Assembly: GCA_029560455.1 (NCBI GenBank)
Contig: JAKQKW010000501.1
Span: forward strand, 1 to 31,274
From: Candidatus Rifleibacteriota bacterium
Lineage (GTDB): Bacteria; Riflebacteria; Ozemobacteria; Ozemobacterales; Ozemobacteraceae
Direction of reading: 5' to 3'
Length of the DNA stretch: 31,274 nucleotides
The notes beneath the pieces are model-generated. The model made no database searches. It was not told the DNA's origin and worked only from the letters and a program-made list of their open reading frames with translations. The translations under genes were made by a program, and so were the position numbers. Numbering within the stretch: position 1 is the stretch's first letter; every line of letters starts with the position of its first letter. Positions 6,756 through 13,712 of this stretch are shown piece after piece.

Positions 6756-7603
6756 TACAGGTATTTCTCCTTTAGAGGTTCCCATATCTCAGGGATCAAA
6801 ATTTCCGCAGGGAAATTTTTCTCGCCATATGCCACCAGACGCGGCTCGAATGCATTTGAGTTGTCAAAAAATCTCCAGTGATCTGCAGCTGGCTGATAAG
6901 ACCTGAAAAAATTAGTTAAACCGGCTTCGTATCTTCTTATAACCACATCTTCCGGCACATGGTGCCCGCCGTTCATAACGCGCTCTGCCACTCGCTTTAC
7001 TGCCAACTGCGGCGATTCCAGCCAAAAGAACAGCATGGAAAATTTATACCCTGATTTTTTCAGTTCCTTTATCCATGGGGCAAAGGAACGACTGGAAAGG
7101 GTTGTTTCGAAAGCAAAATTCATTTTTTGCGCTGCCAGTTCATGCAACCGTGCAAGCATTACTCTGCCGGCTTTTATGGCTGCTTTTTCCGGCCTGAAGG
7201 CAGACAAACCATGAGCGATGGTGTCGGCGTTTACAAACTCATCAACGTGAAGAGCACCCTGCAGAACTTCTGGAGCGGAAGTTGATTTTCCGGCTCCGTT
7301 TGGTCCACCAATAACGATTACCTGCGGCTGGGCAACGGCGGAAACATAATCAAGAACGCTGTCTGATACGATGCCGGTCGAATAGCCTTCTTCTGGCTCT
7401 GAGAAGTCTTTAATCGGCAGATATGGCCTGAGCTTTTCAAAATTAGTGCTGTTGCCAATATTTTTTATTTCAATCCCGACAATTGTGCCATCTGCAGCAA
7501 GAGACAGCAGAACCCCACCGGTTATTTCAACGGTGTTCAGGCTTTTCTTGTTTGATAGCCTTAGATAAAGAGCGTCGGTTTCGGAGCAATGATATACGTT
7601 CAA
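6755..7603 (-). CDS. DUF2283 domain fused to a zeta-toxin-like P-loop kinase
   Basis: The protein has 282 residues from a TTG at 7603, with AGG about 9 nt upstream. Residues 1-60 match the DUF2283/YuzE-like fold (DALYLRLSN, then GGVLLSLAADGTIVGIEI). Residues about 93-260 form a zeta-type kinase: Walker A GGPNGAGKST (Lys106), 'VNADTIAHGL', 'FAFETTLSSRS' and the arginine-rich lid 'RVMNGGHHVPEDVVIRRYEAGL'. Zeta proteins of toxin-antitoxin systems phosphorylate UDP-N-acetylglucosamine. This subfamily (GGHxVPxxxVxRRY) is widespread, is often encoded with a small partner, and has no established substrate. The N-terminal DUF2283 domain is normally a stand-alone protein of about 70 residues, so the fusion is notable. 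It is transcribed with the small gene at 6552-6755. Toxicity is not shown by the sequence. Confidence 0.85.
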   Translation of the reverse strand: MNVYHCSETDALYLRLSNKKSLNTVEITGGVLLSLAADGTIVGIEIKNIGNSTNFEKLRPYLPIKDFSEPEEGYSTGIVSDSVLDYVSAVAQPQVIVIGGPNGAGKSTSAPEVLQGALHVDEFVNADTIAHGLSAFRPEKAAIKAGRVMLARLHELAAQKMNFAFETTLSSRSFAPWIKELKKSGYKFSMLFFWLESPQLAVKRVAERVMNGGHHVPEDVVIRRYEAGLTNFFRSYQPAADHWRFFDNSNAFEPRLVAYGEKNFPAEILIPEIWEPLKEKYL

Positions 7604-7630
7604 ATTTACAAACCTGCCTGAGAATTGGTC

Positions 7631-7658
7631 AAAATAAAAAATTCCTGCGGCACATCAA
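7631..7658 (-). promoter_or_regulatory. Putative promoter of the kinase/partner pair
   Basis: On the minus strand TTGATG (7658-7653) and TATTTT (7636-7631) are 16 nt apart. The predicted start is about 20 nt upstream of the TTG start codon at 7603. Confidence 0.4.
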
Positions 7659-8159
7659 GGCCTCGCCGGCTCATCAGCGGGTCGGCGCAAAAAGCGGTCA
7701 GGAACAATATAACAGGTTCATGACTGGTCAACAAGACTTCGCGCCCCCTCTATTTTGTGGGCGGGAATGCCGGCTTCCGAAAAATCAGTCGTGACTTCTC
7801 CCCGTGCCTGCCTGCTCGAACATCCGGCTTTATTTATGCAGGAATCAACAATACATCAGAACCTCAGCAAAGCCTTTTGCACCCCGGAGTTAGTTTATAA
7901 TTCGGGCTAAGCGAAGAAACACACGGTTTTTGACTTTCAATTTTACCTGACTATTTTAAGAAGTCGACTTTCAAAATAGTCAGAATATTTTAGAAGTCGG
8001 TTGTAAAAATGGTCAGAGCGTATTACAAGTGGAAGCTGCTTTTCGGAATGTAAGTAAGCTCAAAACCAGCCAAATCGGGCACATTTGATCCGACCAGGTG
8101 CCGAAAAGTGCTCCAAACATGCATTACAGCCCGCGAAAAAACTTTTTTTTGCGAGGGGC
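7659..8159. other. Gene-free region with palindrome and degenerate repeats
   Basis: I see no convincing coding sequence in this stretch. It is AT-rich from 7840 on. It contains the palindrome at 7947-7983, a degenerate direct copy of its right half at 7991-8016, and a further partial copy of the left half near 7931-7957. The proximal part (7659-7840) shows nothing recognisable. Confidence 0.5.
7947..7983. repeat. 37-bp near-perfect palindrome
   Basis: Outer arms CTGACTATTTT (7947-7957) and AAAATAGTCAG (7973-7983) pair perfectly over 11 bp. The centre contains the 10-bp palindrome AAGTCGACTT (7961-7970). The two are joined by short mismatched segments (AAG and TC). It could form a long hairpin or a cruciform, or bind a dimeric protein. 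The right half recurs as a direct copy at 7991-8016 (20 of 26 positions identical, 33-nt period). Confidence 0.7.
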
Positions 8160-8188
8160 TTGACGTTATTGCTGAAATAGCTTAGTGT
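8160..8188 (+). promoter_or_regulatory. Promoter of the permease/GntR/ATPase operon
   Basis: A -35 TTGACG (8160-8165) and a -10 TAGTGT (8183-8188) are separated by 17 nt. Transcription would begin near 8195, inside the operator palindrome. The leader to the first ATG at 8301 is about 105 nt. Confidence 0.6.
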
Positions 8189-8207
8189 ATTAGTAGAGCA
8201 ATACACC
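8184..8207 (+). promoter_or_regulatory. Operator palindrome for the YtrA-type GntR regulator
   Basis: A perfect 7-bp inverted repeat GTGTATT (8185-8191) / AATACAC (8200-8206) has an 8-nt spacer and overlaps the -10 and start site. YtrA-subfamily GntR repressors are known to bind AGTGTA...TACACT-type inverted repeats in front of their own ABC operons. The left arm here reads AGTGTA and the right arm TACACC. Because the same operon encodes such a regulator, autoregulation is a strong inference. Confidence 0.7.
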
Positions 8208-8300
8208 AAAACAGCGAGACGCGAGACAGTGCACGGTCGTAGTGTCGGCTGTTGGCCCGAAACCGTCTACATGCCTCTGTATAGCATAAAGGAGCAGAAT

Positions 8301-10340
8301 ATGAAAGCGATACTCTTGAAAGACTACCTCGAACAGAGAATGTACTTCGTCATCATTCTCGCGGTAGCGGCACTGTCGCTGCTCACCGCCGCGTTCTTCG
8401 GCCAGCTCGACTCGGGCGTGGCTCTGGTAATTCTCTTCATTCTGCAGGGCCCGCTGTTCATCTACCTGGCAGCGAACCACCAGATCAGTTCAGAAGTCAA
8501 CAACGGCACCTGGCGCTTTCTCACCGCCCTGCCGGTCAGCCGCCTGCGCCTGTGGTCGGCCAAACTGATCTTCACTGCCATTTACACCACGTCACTCTAC
8601 GCCATCTATCTGATACTGGCACTTGCGGCCGGCGTCGACATCGGCGAAATCTGGCATCTGATATCAGGCAACCCGGGCCTGGTTCTCGGCGTGCCGGTAA
8701 CGATCGTCGCTTACGGCTTTTTCACCACCATGCTGCCGTCAGGTTTTTCAACGATTTCCAGCCTGATCGTCATTCCGGCGCTTTATGCAATCTTCAGAGC
8801 CCCGCCGACACTTTTCAACCTGAATTTTGAGATGGCAACCGGCCTGGCAACAGCTGTCCTGCTGTGCCTGTCCCTGCTGGTATTTCTGAGTGACCGCACC
8901 ATGAGTTCACCCTGGCGTGGTGTAAAGGGTATCGCCATGCTGCTGGCGGGAATCATGCTCTCGCTGGCATGCTGGTCAGCGCTCAACTCTGCCGCCGAAC
9001 ATTTCTGGCGCATCGACGTTAAAGAAGGCGCCGACTGGCTGCCGATGAATCATGGCAAAACCATTCTCTGGCGCGTTTTCAGCAAAGCGCCGGCCTGGGA
9101 TGTAGTCCAGCCAAGAATAATCAAAAACTATTACAATGATGGCCGATTTCTTGGCGATGGCGATTACTGGTTCGAAACACCCGCCCATAATCGCCACATT
9201 CTTGTACATGACACCGCTTCAGGCCTGACAAAAAAAGTAGCAGGCCGTCACAGTAACTTCTACAAAGAGGAAAATTATAACAATGGCCTGGTAACCGCTC
9301 TGATTCCGGAAATAAAATTTGGATTTCTGCGTTACCAGAGATACGGCGTGCTCGACGGTGAAGGCAACGTTCTGAAAATTCTGCCGGAAGGGATCGACGA
9401 ATACACCAAAGGGCTCAAACTCATCGACGAACGCCGCTTCATCTATGCCGAAGAAATCAAATCAGGCAACAATATCATTACCCAGTTCAACCTCTTCGAA
9501 AAAGGCGTTGGCGAAAAGGTTGTCTTTACCGCGGGCGAAGATTTCGGTATCTCTGATTTCGTCGTCGTGCCCGATAAAGACCGCAGTAAACCGGCAAAGG
9601 TCTACATCGCCGGCGCCTCTGACCACGAAAAGGGCAAAATGTTGCTGATATCAGTTCCAGACGGCAAAAAAATCGTATTGCCCAACTCACCGGCTTCTGA
9701 CATTCTCTGCGCCGGCCCAGACTTCATGGTTGTCGACAACGGCCGCTGGAACAAGGAACTCGACCGCCCGGTGAGCGACCTGCAGGTTCTCTACTTTGAC
9801 GGCCGGATTGTGCCTCTCAGCGGCATTGCCTCTAATTCGAAGATCGTCGGCATCACCGCCGCCAACCGCATTGTCGCCAAAATTCCCGGCAAGGACGAGC
9901 TCGACTGGTACTCGCCCGGCACCGAAAGCATCGTCGAAATCGACCCGGAAACGATGACCATCCGTGAAATACTGCGCTTCCCCTACCCCGGCAGCGTCAA
10001 AATGAAAATTTCACAGACCGGTGAGCACGCGTTCATATATTACGGCGACGTCACCGCGAGCCCGGTGCGCCGGCAGCTGTTTGCCGCCAATCTCAAAGAC
10101 GGCACCGCAAGAGAATTCACAGAGCTCAACGCCCAGTCTTTCAATAACCCCAATGTGCACGGGTTCACTATTTTCAACGGCCCCTACGCCCTGAACGACA
10201 ACCGTTTCATGGTCGAAGGCCAGACGGCGGCCGGCGAAGGCGGCCTCTACGAACTCGATACCGCAACCGTCAGTGTTGTGCGTAAAATCGCCTATCAGAG
10301 CATCGAAGAGGTGTTCAAGAAATGGGGGGCCGACTTATGA
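8301..10340 (+). CDS. ABC-2 type permease fused to a long propeller-like C-terminal domain
   Basis: The protein has 679 residues from the ATG at 8301, which has a strong site AAAGGAG 7 nt upstream; an in-frame ATG 24 codons earlier has none. Residues 1-240 contain about six hydrophobic helices in the ABC-2 pattern, including the amphipathic 'NNGTWRFLTALPVSRLRLWSAKL' region that contacts the ATPase. About 430 residues follow that are not membrane-like. These contain repeated four-strand blocks such as 'YGVLDGEGNVLKILPEG', 'RFIYAEEIKSGN..ITQFNLF' and 'EHAFIYYGDVTA', with endings like 'GLYELDTATVSVVRKI', suggesting a beta-propeller. An ordinary ABC-2 permease has about 250-300 residues. The gene heads an operon with a GntR regulator (ATGA overlap) and an ATPase. 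The side of the membrane and the ligand of the extra domain are unknown; an odd number of helices would place it outside the cytoplasm. Confidence 0.82.
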   Translation: MKAILLKDYLEQRMYFVIILAVAALSLLTAAFFGQLDSGVALVILFILQGPLFIYLAANHQISSEVNNGTWRFLTALPVSRLRLWSAKLIFTAIYTTSLYAIYLILALAAGVDIGEIWHLISGNPGLVLGVPVTIVAYGFFTTMLPSGFSTISSLIVIPALYAIFRAPPTLFNLNFEMATGLATAVLLCLSLLVFLSDRTMSSPWRGVKGIAMLLAGIMLSLACWSALNSAAEHFWRIDVKEGADWLPMNHGKTILWRVFSKAPAWDVVQPRIIKNYYNDGRFLGDGDYWFETPAHNRHILVHDTASGLTKKVAGRHSNFYKEENYNNGLVTALIPEIKFGFLRYQRYGVLDGEGNVLKILPEGIDEYTKGLKLIDERRFIYAEEIKSGNNIITQFNLFEKGVGEKVVFTAGEDFGISDFVVVPDKDRSKPAKVYIAGASDHEKGKMLLISVPDGKKIVLPNSPASDILCAGPDFMVVDNGRWNKELDRPVSDLQVLYFDGRIVPLSGIASNSKIVGITAANRIVAKIPGKDELDWYSPGTESIVEIDPETMTIREILRFPYPGSVKMKISQTGEHAFIYYGDVTASPVRRQLFAANLKDGTAREFTELNAQSFNNPNVHGFTIFNGPYALNDNRFMVEGQTAAGEGGLYELDTATVSVVRKIAYQSIEEVFKKWGADL

Positions 10341-10717
10341 TTACCATCAACGAAAGTTCTCCGATCCCGATCTACCAGCAGATAACTGACGGCATGCGGC
10401 GCGAGATTCTCGCAGGCATCTTCGGCCCCGACAGCCGGCTTCCCTCGATCAGAGACCTGGCGGTCGAGCTCAAGGTCAACCCGAACACCATCGCCCGCGC
10501 TTACCAGGACCTCGCCAACGAAGGGGTCATCTACTTCAAGCGCGGTCAGGGCGCCTACGTCTCGCCGAAATCTTCAGACGACCTGCTCAAACAGGCGCGC
10601 CAGGAAATGGCGAAGCACATCAGCGAAATTATCGCCATCGCCCGCAGCATGGGTCTCGACCGGGTTCAGATCCGCAGCATCTTCGATTCGGTGCTCGAAC
10701 AGCAGGAGGTAAAATAA
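10337..10717 (+). CDS. GntR family transcriptional regulator, YtrA subfamily
   Basis: The protein has 126 residues from the ATG at 10337, which overlaps the upstream stop as ATGA and has a G-rich site (GGGGGG) upstream. The winged helix-turn-helix occupies residues about 8-72, with 'PIYQQITDGMRREILAG', 'LPSIRDLAVELKVNPNTIARAY' (recognition region) and the wing 'YFKRGQGAYVSP'. Only about 45 helical residues follow. That short C-terminus, with no ligand-binding domain, defines the YtrA subfamily, whose members repress ABC transporter operons and often respond to cell-envelope antibiotics. It lies between the permease and ATPase genes, so the regulator is made with the transporter. The palindrome at 8184-8207 is its likely operator. 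Confidence 0.92.
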   Translation: MITINESSPIPIYQQITDGMRREILAGIFGPDSRLPSIRDLAVELKVNPNTIARAYQDLANEGVIYFKRGQGAYVSPKSSDDLLKQARQEMAKHISEIIAIARSMGLDRVQIRSIFDSVLEQQEVK

Positions 10718-10718
10718 T

Positions 10719-11600
10719 ATGGAAACCATCACCATCAGCAATCTCAGCAAATCATTCGGTGCCAGAACCGTGTTTTCGGGTCTCAACACCAATATCGGGA
10801 AAGGGCGAGTCGTGGCCCTGCTCGGCCGCAACGGCGCCGGCAAATCGACGCTTCTCAGCATTCTCAACGGTCAGCAGCAGCCTACCACCGGCAGTTCGGC
10901 AACCCTCGGCATCGACCCCGAAGTCGACGCCGCCAGATTGCGGCAGAGCTGCGTGCTCGTCAGCGAAGACTGCCACCTCTACACCTGGATGAACGCCCGC
11001 ATGCTCGAAAGCACCTTCAGTTCACTCTACCCGCGCTGGAACCACGACCTCTACACCACCTGCCTGACTCAGTTCAAAATCGATGCCGAACAGAAGATTT
11101 CGACCTTCAGCAAAGGCATGCGCCGCAAGCTGCAACTGGCGTTCGCCCTGGCGGCCGAGCCTGAAGTGCTGCTTCTCGACGAACCGTTCGGCGGCATCGA
11201 CGTGGTCGCCCGCGACGAAATTCTCAACAGCCTTATCGAATCACTTGTAGAAAAAGGCGTAACCGTCGTGCTTTCGTCACATGAACTGCATGACATCGCC
11301 GGTGTCTGCGATCACGTTCTCATTCTTTCGGGCGGCCGCCTCGTCGTCGACTGCAGCCGAGATGAGCTTGCCAGCCGTATCAGAAAGGTCGTCGTCAGAC
11401 TTGAAGCGGCAGCCGAAGCTGTTCCTGCTCACCCCTCGATTCTTTCGGCGCGCACCAACGGCACCGAACTCGAACTGGTGCTCAAAGACTTTTCTGATGA
11501 AGAACTCGCCAGAATTCTCGCCAGTTACCGGGTCAAGAGTCACAGCGTTTCAAACCTCAGTCTTGAAGAACTGTTCAAGGCCATCACCGCCGGCGAATAA
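10719..11600 (+). CDS. ABC transporter ATPase (YtrB/NatA-like) partner of the propeller permease
   Basis: The protein has 293 residues. Walker A is GRNGAGKST (Lys42), the Q-loop region is 'VLVSEDCHLYTWM', and the signature is FSKGMRRKLQLAFALA (the usual LSGGQ is replaced by FSKGM, as is common in this subgroup). Walker B is VLLLDEPFGGID and the switch His is in SSHELHD. A C-terminal region of about 80 residues follows the nucleotide-binding domain, as in ATPases of ABC-2 exporters. The ATG at 10719 starts 1 nt after the regulator stop, with AGGAGGT 10 nt upstream, the strongest ribosome binding site of the operon. It energises the permease encoded at 8301-10340. The substrate is unknown. Confidence 0.92.
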   Translation: METITISNLSKSFGARTVFSGLNTNIGKGRVVALLGRNGAGKSTLLSILNGQQQPTTGSSATLGIDPEVDAARLRQSCVLVSEDCHLYTWMNARMLESTFSSLYPRWNHDLYTTCLTQFKIDAEQKISTFSKGMRRKLQLAFALAAEPEVLLLDEPFGGIDVVARDEILNSLIESLVEKGVTVVLSSHELHDIAGVCDHVLILSGGRLVVDCSRDELASRIRKVVVRLEAAAEAVPAHPSILSARTNGTELELVLKDFSDEELARILASYRVKSHSVSNLSLEELFKAITAGE

Positions 11601-11669
11601 CCTGATTCAATTATTGATTACTGCACAAATAAAGTTGAACCGGTTCGGCTTTGATTTAAAGCTTCAATA

Positions 11670-11710
11670 ACCGGGCAGCCTCACAGCAATGCGGTGCTGC
11701 CCGGTTCGCT
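11670..11710 (+). terminator. Rho-independent terminator of the ABC/GntR operon
   Basis: A perfect 10-bp GC-rich stem ACCGGGCAGC (11670-11679) / GCTGCCCGGT (11696-11705) closes a 16-nt loop, followed by a short T-containing tail (TCGCTTTAT). It lies 70 nt after the ATPase stop. The T-tract is imperfect. Confidence 0.6.
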
Positions 11711-11757
11711 TTATGACAAGGCAGGTCAGTATTTAACGTGCAAAATCAACTTTCACA

Positions 11758-11824
11758 CGTCATCCCTGCGAAGGCAGGGATCTAAGCTCTTTAAAGTCAG
11801 ATTCCCGCCTTCGCGGGAATGACG
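11758..11824. repeat. REP-like doublet of inverted hairpins
   Basis: Two hairpins, ATCCCTGC-gaag-GCAGGGAT and ATTCCCGC-cttc-GCGGGAAT, are placed in inverted orientation between CGTCAT (11758-11763) and ATGACG (11819-11824). This is the layout of repetitive extragenic palindromic (REP/BIME-like) elements in many bacteria. Nearly identical 12-bp words, TCAACTTTCACA (11746-11757) and TCAACTTTGACA (11839-11850), flank it. No gene is seen between 11601 and 11972. Confidence 0.65.
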
Positions 11825-11902
11825 GCAAAACTACAGATTCAACTTTGACAGAGGACTAGCGTGACAGAAAATCGGCAATATTTTGTATTACAAGAAAAAT
11901 AC

Positions 11903-11931
11903 TTGGATGTAATCTTGGTTAGCAGTATATT
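11903..11931 (+). promoter_or_regulatory. Promoter of the secreted coiled-coil protein gene
   Basis: TTGGAT (11903-11908) and TATATT (11926-11931) are separated by 17 nt. The predicted start near 11938 leaves a 35-nt leader containing GAGG about 10 nt before the ATG at 11973. Confidence 0.55.
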
Positions 11932-11972
11932 AGCGGCGGTCTTTAAATACACAACTGTGAGGACACAATCCA

Positions 11973-12776
11973 ATGAAACGACTGTTTACGCTTCTTTCTG
12001 TTTTCTGCCTGCTGGCCGGGGTTCTTTTTGCTGACGGCGGCGCTGAACGCCCCATCAATGCCGAAGAAAAGGCATTCTATGAAGCAACGCACAAAAAGAT
12101 CGCAGGGCTGCTTCCCGATGCGCAGAATGGTATTGCCAAAAAGGTCGAAGAGATCAGCATTCCGAATACCGTCGGCGTCGGCTCTGAAAAATTTCCGATC
12201 CAGATGTATGTAACATGCAGCTACAAGGGCGAAATGAGCATGCAGGAAAGCATGGAAGCCGGCAAAATGATCGCTGACGATGCCGAAGGTATCGAAAACA
12301 TGAGCGATCAGCTTGCCAAGCTCAGTGAAGAAATGCAGAAAGCCGCCGAAGCCGGTGATCAGGCAAAAATCATGGAACTGCAGGCAAAAATGCAGGCCGC
12401 CGTGCAGGGTAACAGCAGCATGAACAAACTGCAGAAGAAAACCCAGGATATCGAAGCAAAATCTCTGATGGTCGAAGTGGCTGTCAATGCCAATGGTTCT
12501 GATTTTCACCCATACAAAGTGATTCCGACCCCTGCCGGTGCCAGTCTTGCCATTCGCCGCGACAAACACGACGATGTCAAAGCCGAAACTGTTCTCTTCT
12601 TCGGCCCGTATGTCAACAAACCCTACGAAGAAACCATGGCCGTCTACGTTGAACGCAAACCGGCCGCCGCCACAAAAATTCATCATTTCTACGTCACCGT
12701 CACAGGCGAACCCGAAGTCTGCGAGGCCTACATCGCTCAGATGAACCTCAGCGGCCTCGCCGCTCTGATAAAATAA
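11973..12776 (+). CDS. Exported protein with central coiled coil, function unknown
   Basis: The protein has 267 residues. A clear signal peptide (MKRLFTLLSVFCLLAGVLFA, cleavage after about residue 20) predicts export to the periplasm or beyond. There is no lipobox Cys at the predicted cleavage site. An N-terminal segment rich in charged residues is followed by a coiled-coil or helical stretch at about residues 100-165 (SDQLAKLSEEMQKAAEAGD, then IMELQAKMQAA), rich in Met, Glu and Lys. A C-terminal beta-rich part follows (ASLAIRRDKHDD, then HHFYVTVTGEPEV). I recognise no family. It is the first gene of a plus-strand cluster with the PPC/DUF296 and DUF523 genes, but a stem-loop separates it from them, so co-transcription is uncertain. 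Confidence 0.75.
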   Translation: MKRLFTLLSVFCLLAGVLFADGGAERPINAEEKAFYEATHKKIAGLLPDAQNGIAKKVEEISIPNTVGVGSEKFPIQMYVTCSYKGEMSMQESMEAGKMIADDAEGIENMSDQLAKLSEEMQKAAEAGDQAKIMELQAKMQAAVQGNSSMNKLQKKTQDIEAKSLMVEVAVNANGSDFHPYKVIPTPAGASLAIRRDKHDDVKAETVLFFGPYVNKPYEETMAVYVERKPAAATKIHHFYVTVTGEPEVCEAYIAQMNLSGLAALIK

Positions 12777-12784
12777 GCATTCCC

Positions 12785-12816
12785 GGCAATGCCTGCGAAA
12801 AGCCGCAGGCATTGCC
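12785..12816 (+). terminator. Stem-loop after the secreted protein gene
   Basis: A perfect 12-bp stem GGCAATGCCTGC (12785-12796) / GCAGGCATTGCC (12805-12816) closes an 8-nt loop. No T-tract follows. The PPC start codon is only 11 nt downstream, so the hairpin could act as a partial terminator, limit access to that start, or stabilise the upstream message. Confidence 0.5.
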
Positions 12817-12827
12817 CCACCAGAACA

Positions 12828-13235
12828 ATGCAAACACTGCCAATAAGACTTTTACCGGGCGACGATCTGCGAAAAGGTGTAGAACAGGCTCTGAGCCGAA
12901 TCGGCGGCAAAGCGGCTTTCGTCATTGCCGGCATCGGCAGCCTCAAACCCGCCTGTCTGAGACTGGCAGACCATGACCAGCCCGAAATTTTTCCGGGCAA
13001 TTTTGAAATACTGACTCTCATGGGGTCGGTTGCGCCTGACGGAGCACACCTGCATATTTCAGTTGCAGACGAATCAGGAAAAGTGACCGGAGCGCATGTC
13101 AGCTACGGCTGCATCATCGATACCACCGCCGAAATACTCCTGGTAATCCTGCCAGAATGGTCGTTTTCGAGAAAATTCGACCAGGCAACTGGTTTTCCGG
13201 AGCTGATGATCGAAAAGGCAAATAAGAATGAATGA
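12828..13235 (+). CDS. PPC/DUF296 domain protein
   Basis: The protein has 135 residues, the size of a stand-alone PPC domain. The ATG at 12828 was chosen because the domain begins right after it (MQTLPIRLLPGDDL); an earlier in-frame ATG lies inside the stem-loop. The family pattern is present: 'AFVIAGIGSLKPACLRLAD', 'FEILTLMGSVA' and the His-containing strand 'AHLHISVADESGKVTGAHVSYG', whose histidines can bind metal in known structures. Bacterial members are small trimers of uncertain role; plant relatives carry AT-hooks and bind DNA, and no AT-hook is present here. No good ribosome binding site is visible. The 3' end overlaps the DUF523 gene by 8 nt, so these two are co-expressed. Confidence 0.85.
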   Translation: MQTLPIRLLPGDDLRKGVEQALSRIGGKAAFVIAGIGSLKPACLRLADHDQPEIFPGNFEILTLMGSVAPDGAHLHISVADESGKVTGAHVSYGCIIDTTAEILLVILPEWSFSRKFDQATGFPELMIEKANKNE

Positions 13236-13677
13236 CAGGCAACAAAAACCGCCGAAAAGCGACATGATTATTGTAAGTGCCTGCCTGGCAGGCGTGCCCT
13301 GTCGCTTTGACGGGCAGGCCAAGGGTTATGAAAAAATCAAAGAGCTGGTTAAGAAAGAAAAGACAATTCTTGTCTGCCCGGAGCAACTGGGCGGCCTGAC
13401 GACGCCGCGCCTGCCCTCTGAAATCAAAGGGGACAAAGTCTTCAGCAAAGCCGGCACCGATGTGACGGCGCAGTTTACCCGCGGCGCCGAAATCACTCTT
13501 GCTCTGGCCAAAGAATACGGCAGCAGTCGGGCGATTCTTAAATCAAGATCACCCTCGTGCGGCAAGGGCAAGGTCTATGACGGCACCTTTTCGGGTCAAC
13601 TGGTCGATGGCAACGGTTTCACCGCCGACCTGCTGTTGAAAAACGGCATCGAAGTGCTGACCGAAGAAGAAATCTGA
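13228..13677 (+). CDS. DUF523 family protein (TudS-like iron-sulfur desulfidase)
   Basis: The protein has 149 residues, matching the stand-alone DUF523 family. Conserved cysteines lie in 'SACLAGVPCRFDG' (two), 'ILVCPEQLGG' and 'KSRSPSCGKGKVYDGTFSG'. In TudS, a characterised DUF523 desulfidase, three cysteines hold a [4Fe-4S] cluster that removes sulfur from thiouracil. The equivalents appear intact here, so a thiolated-nucleobase or related desulfuration role is a reasonable inference. The ATG at 13228 overlaps the preceding gene; the domain itself begins near Met13 (13264), so a shorter start is possible. The substrate in this organism is not shown. Confidence 0.88.
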   Translation: MNDRQQKPPKSDMIIVSACLAGVPCRFDGQAKGYEKIKELVKKEKTILVCPEQLGGLTTPRLPSEIKGDKVFSKAGTDVTAQFTRGAEITLALAKEYGSSRAILKSRSPSCGKGKVYDGTFSGQLVDGNGFTADLLLKNGIEVLTEEEI

Positions 13678-13712
13678 CGCGTGCGCAGAATCACTGCCAA
13701 TTGCCCGCAAAG

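Noticed and set aside
7483..7794. Plus-strand ORF in the region upstream of the kinase gene
   Set aside because: Its first part is antisense to the DUF2283 domain and the rest has no ribosome binding site or family pattern.
11943..12833. 296-codon minus-strand ORF opposite the secreted coiled-coil gene
   Set aside because: The plus strand has a signal peptide, a promoter and a ribosome binding site; the antisense frame is His/Phe-rich with no recognisable domain.
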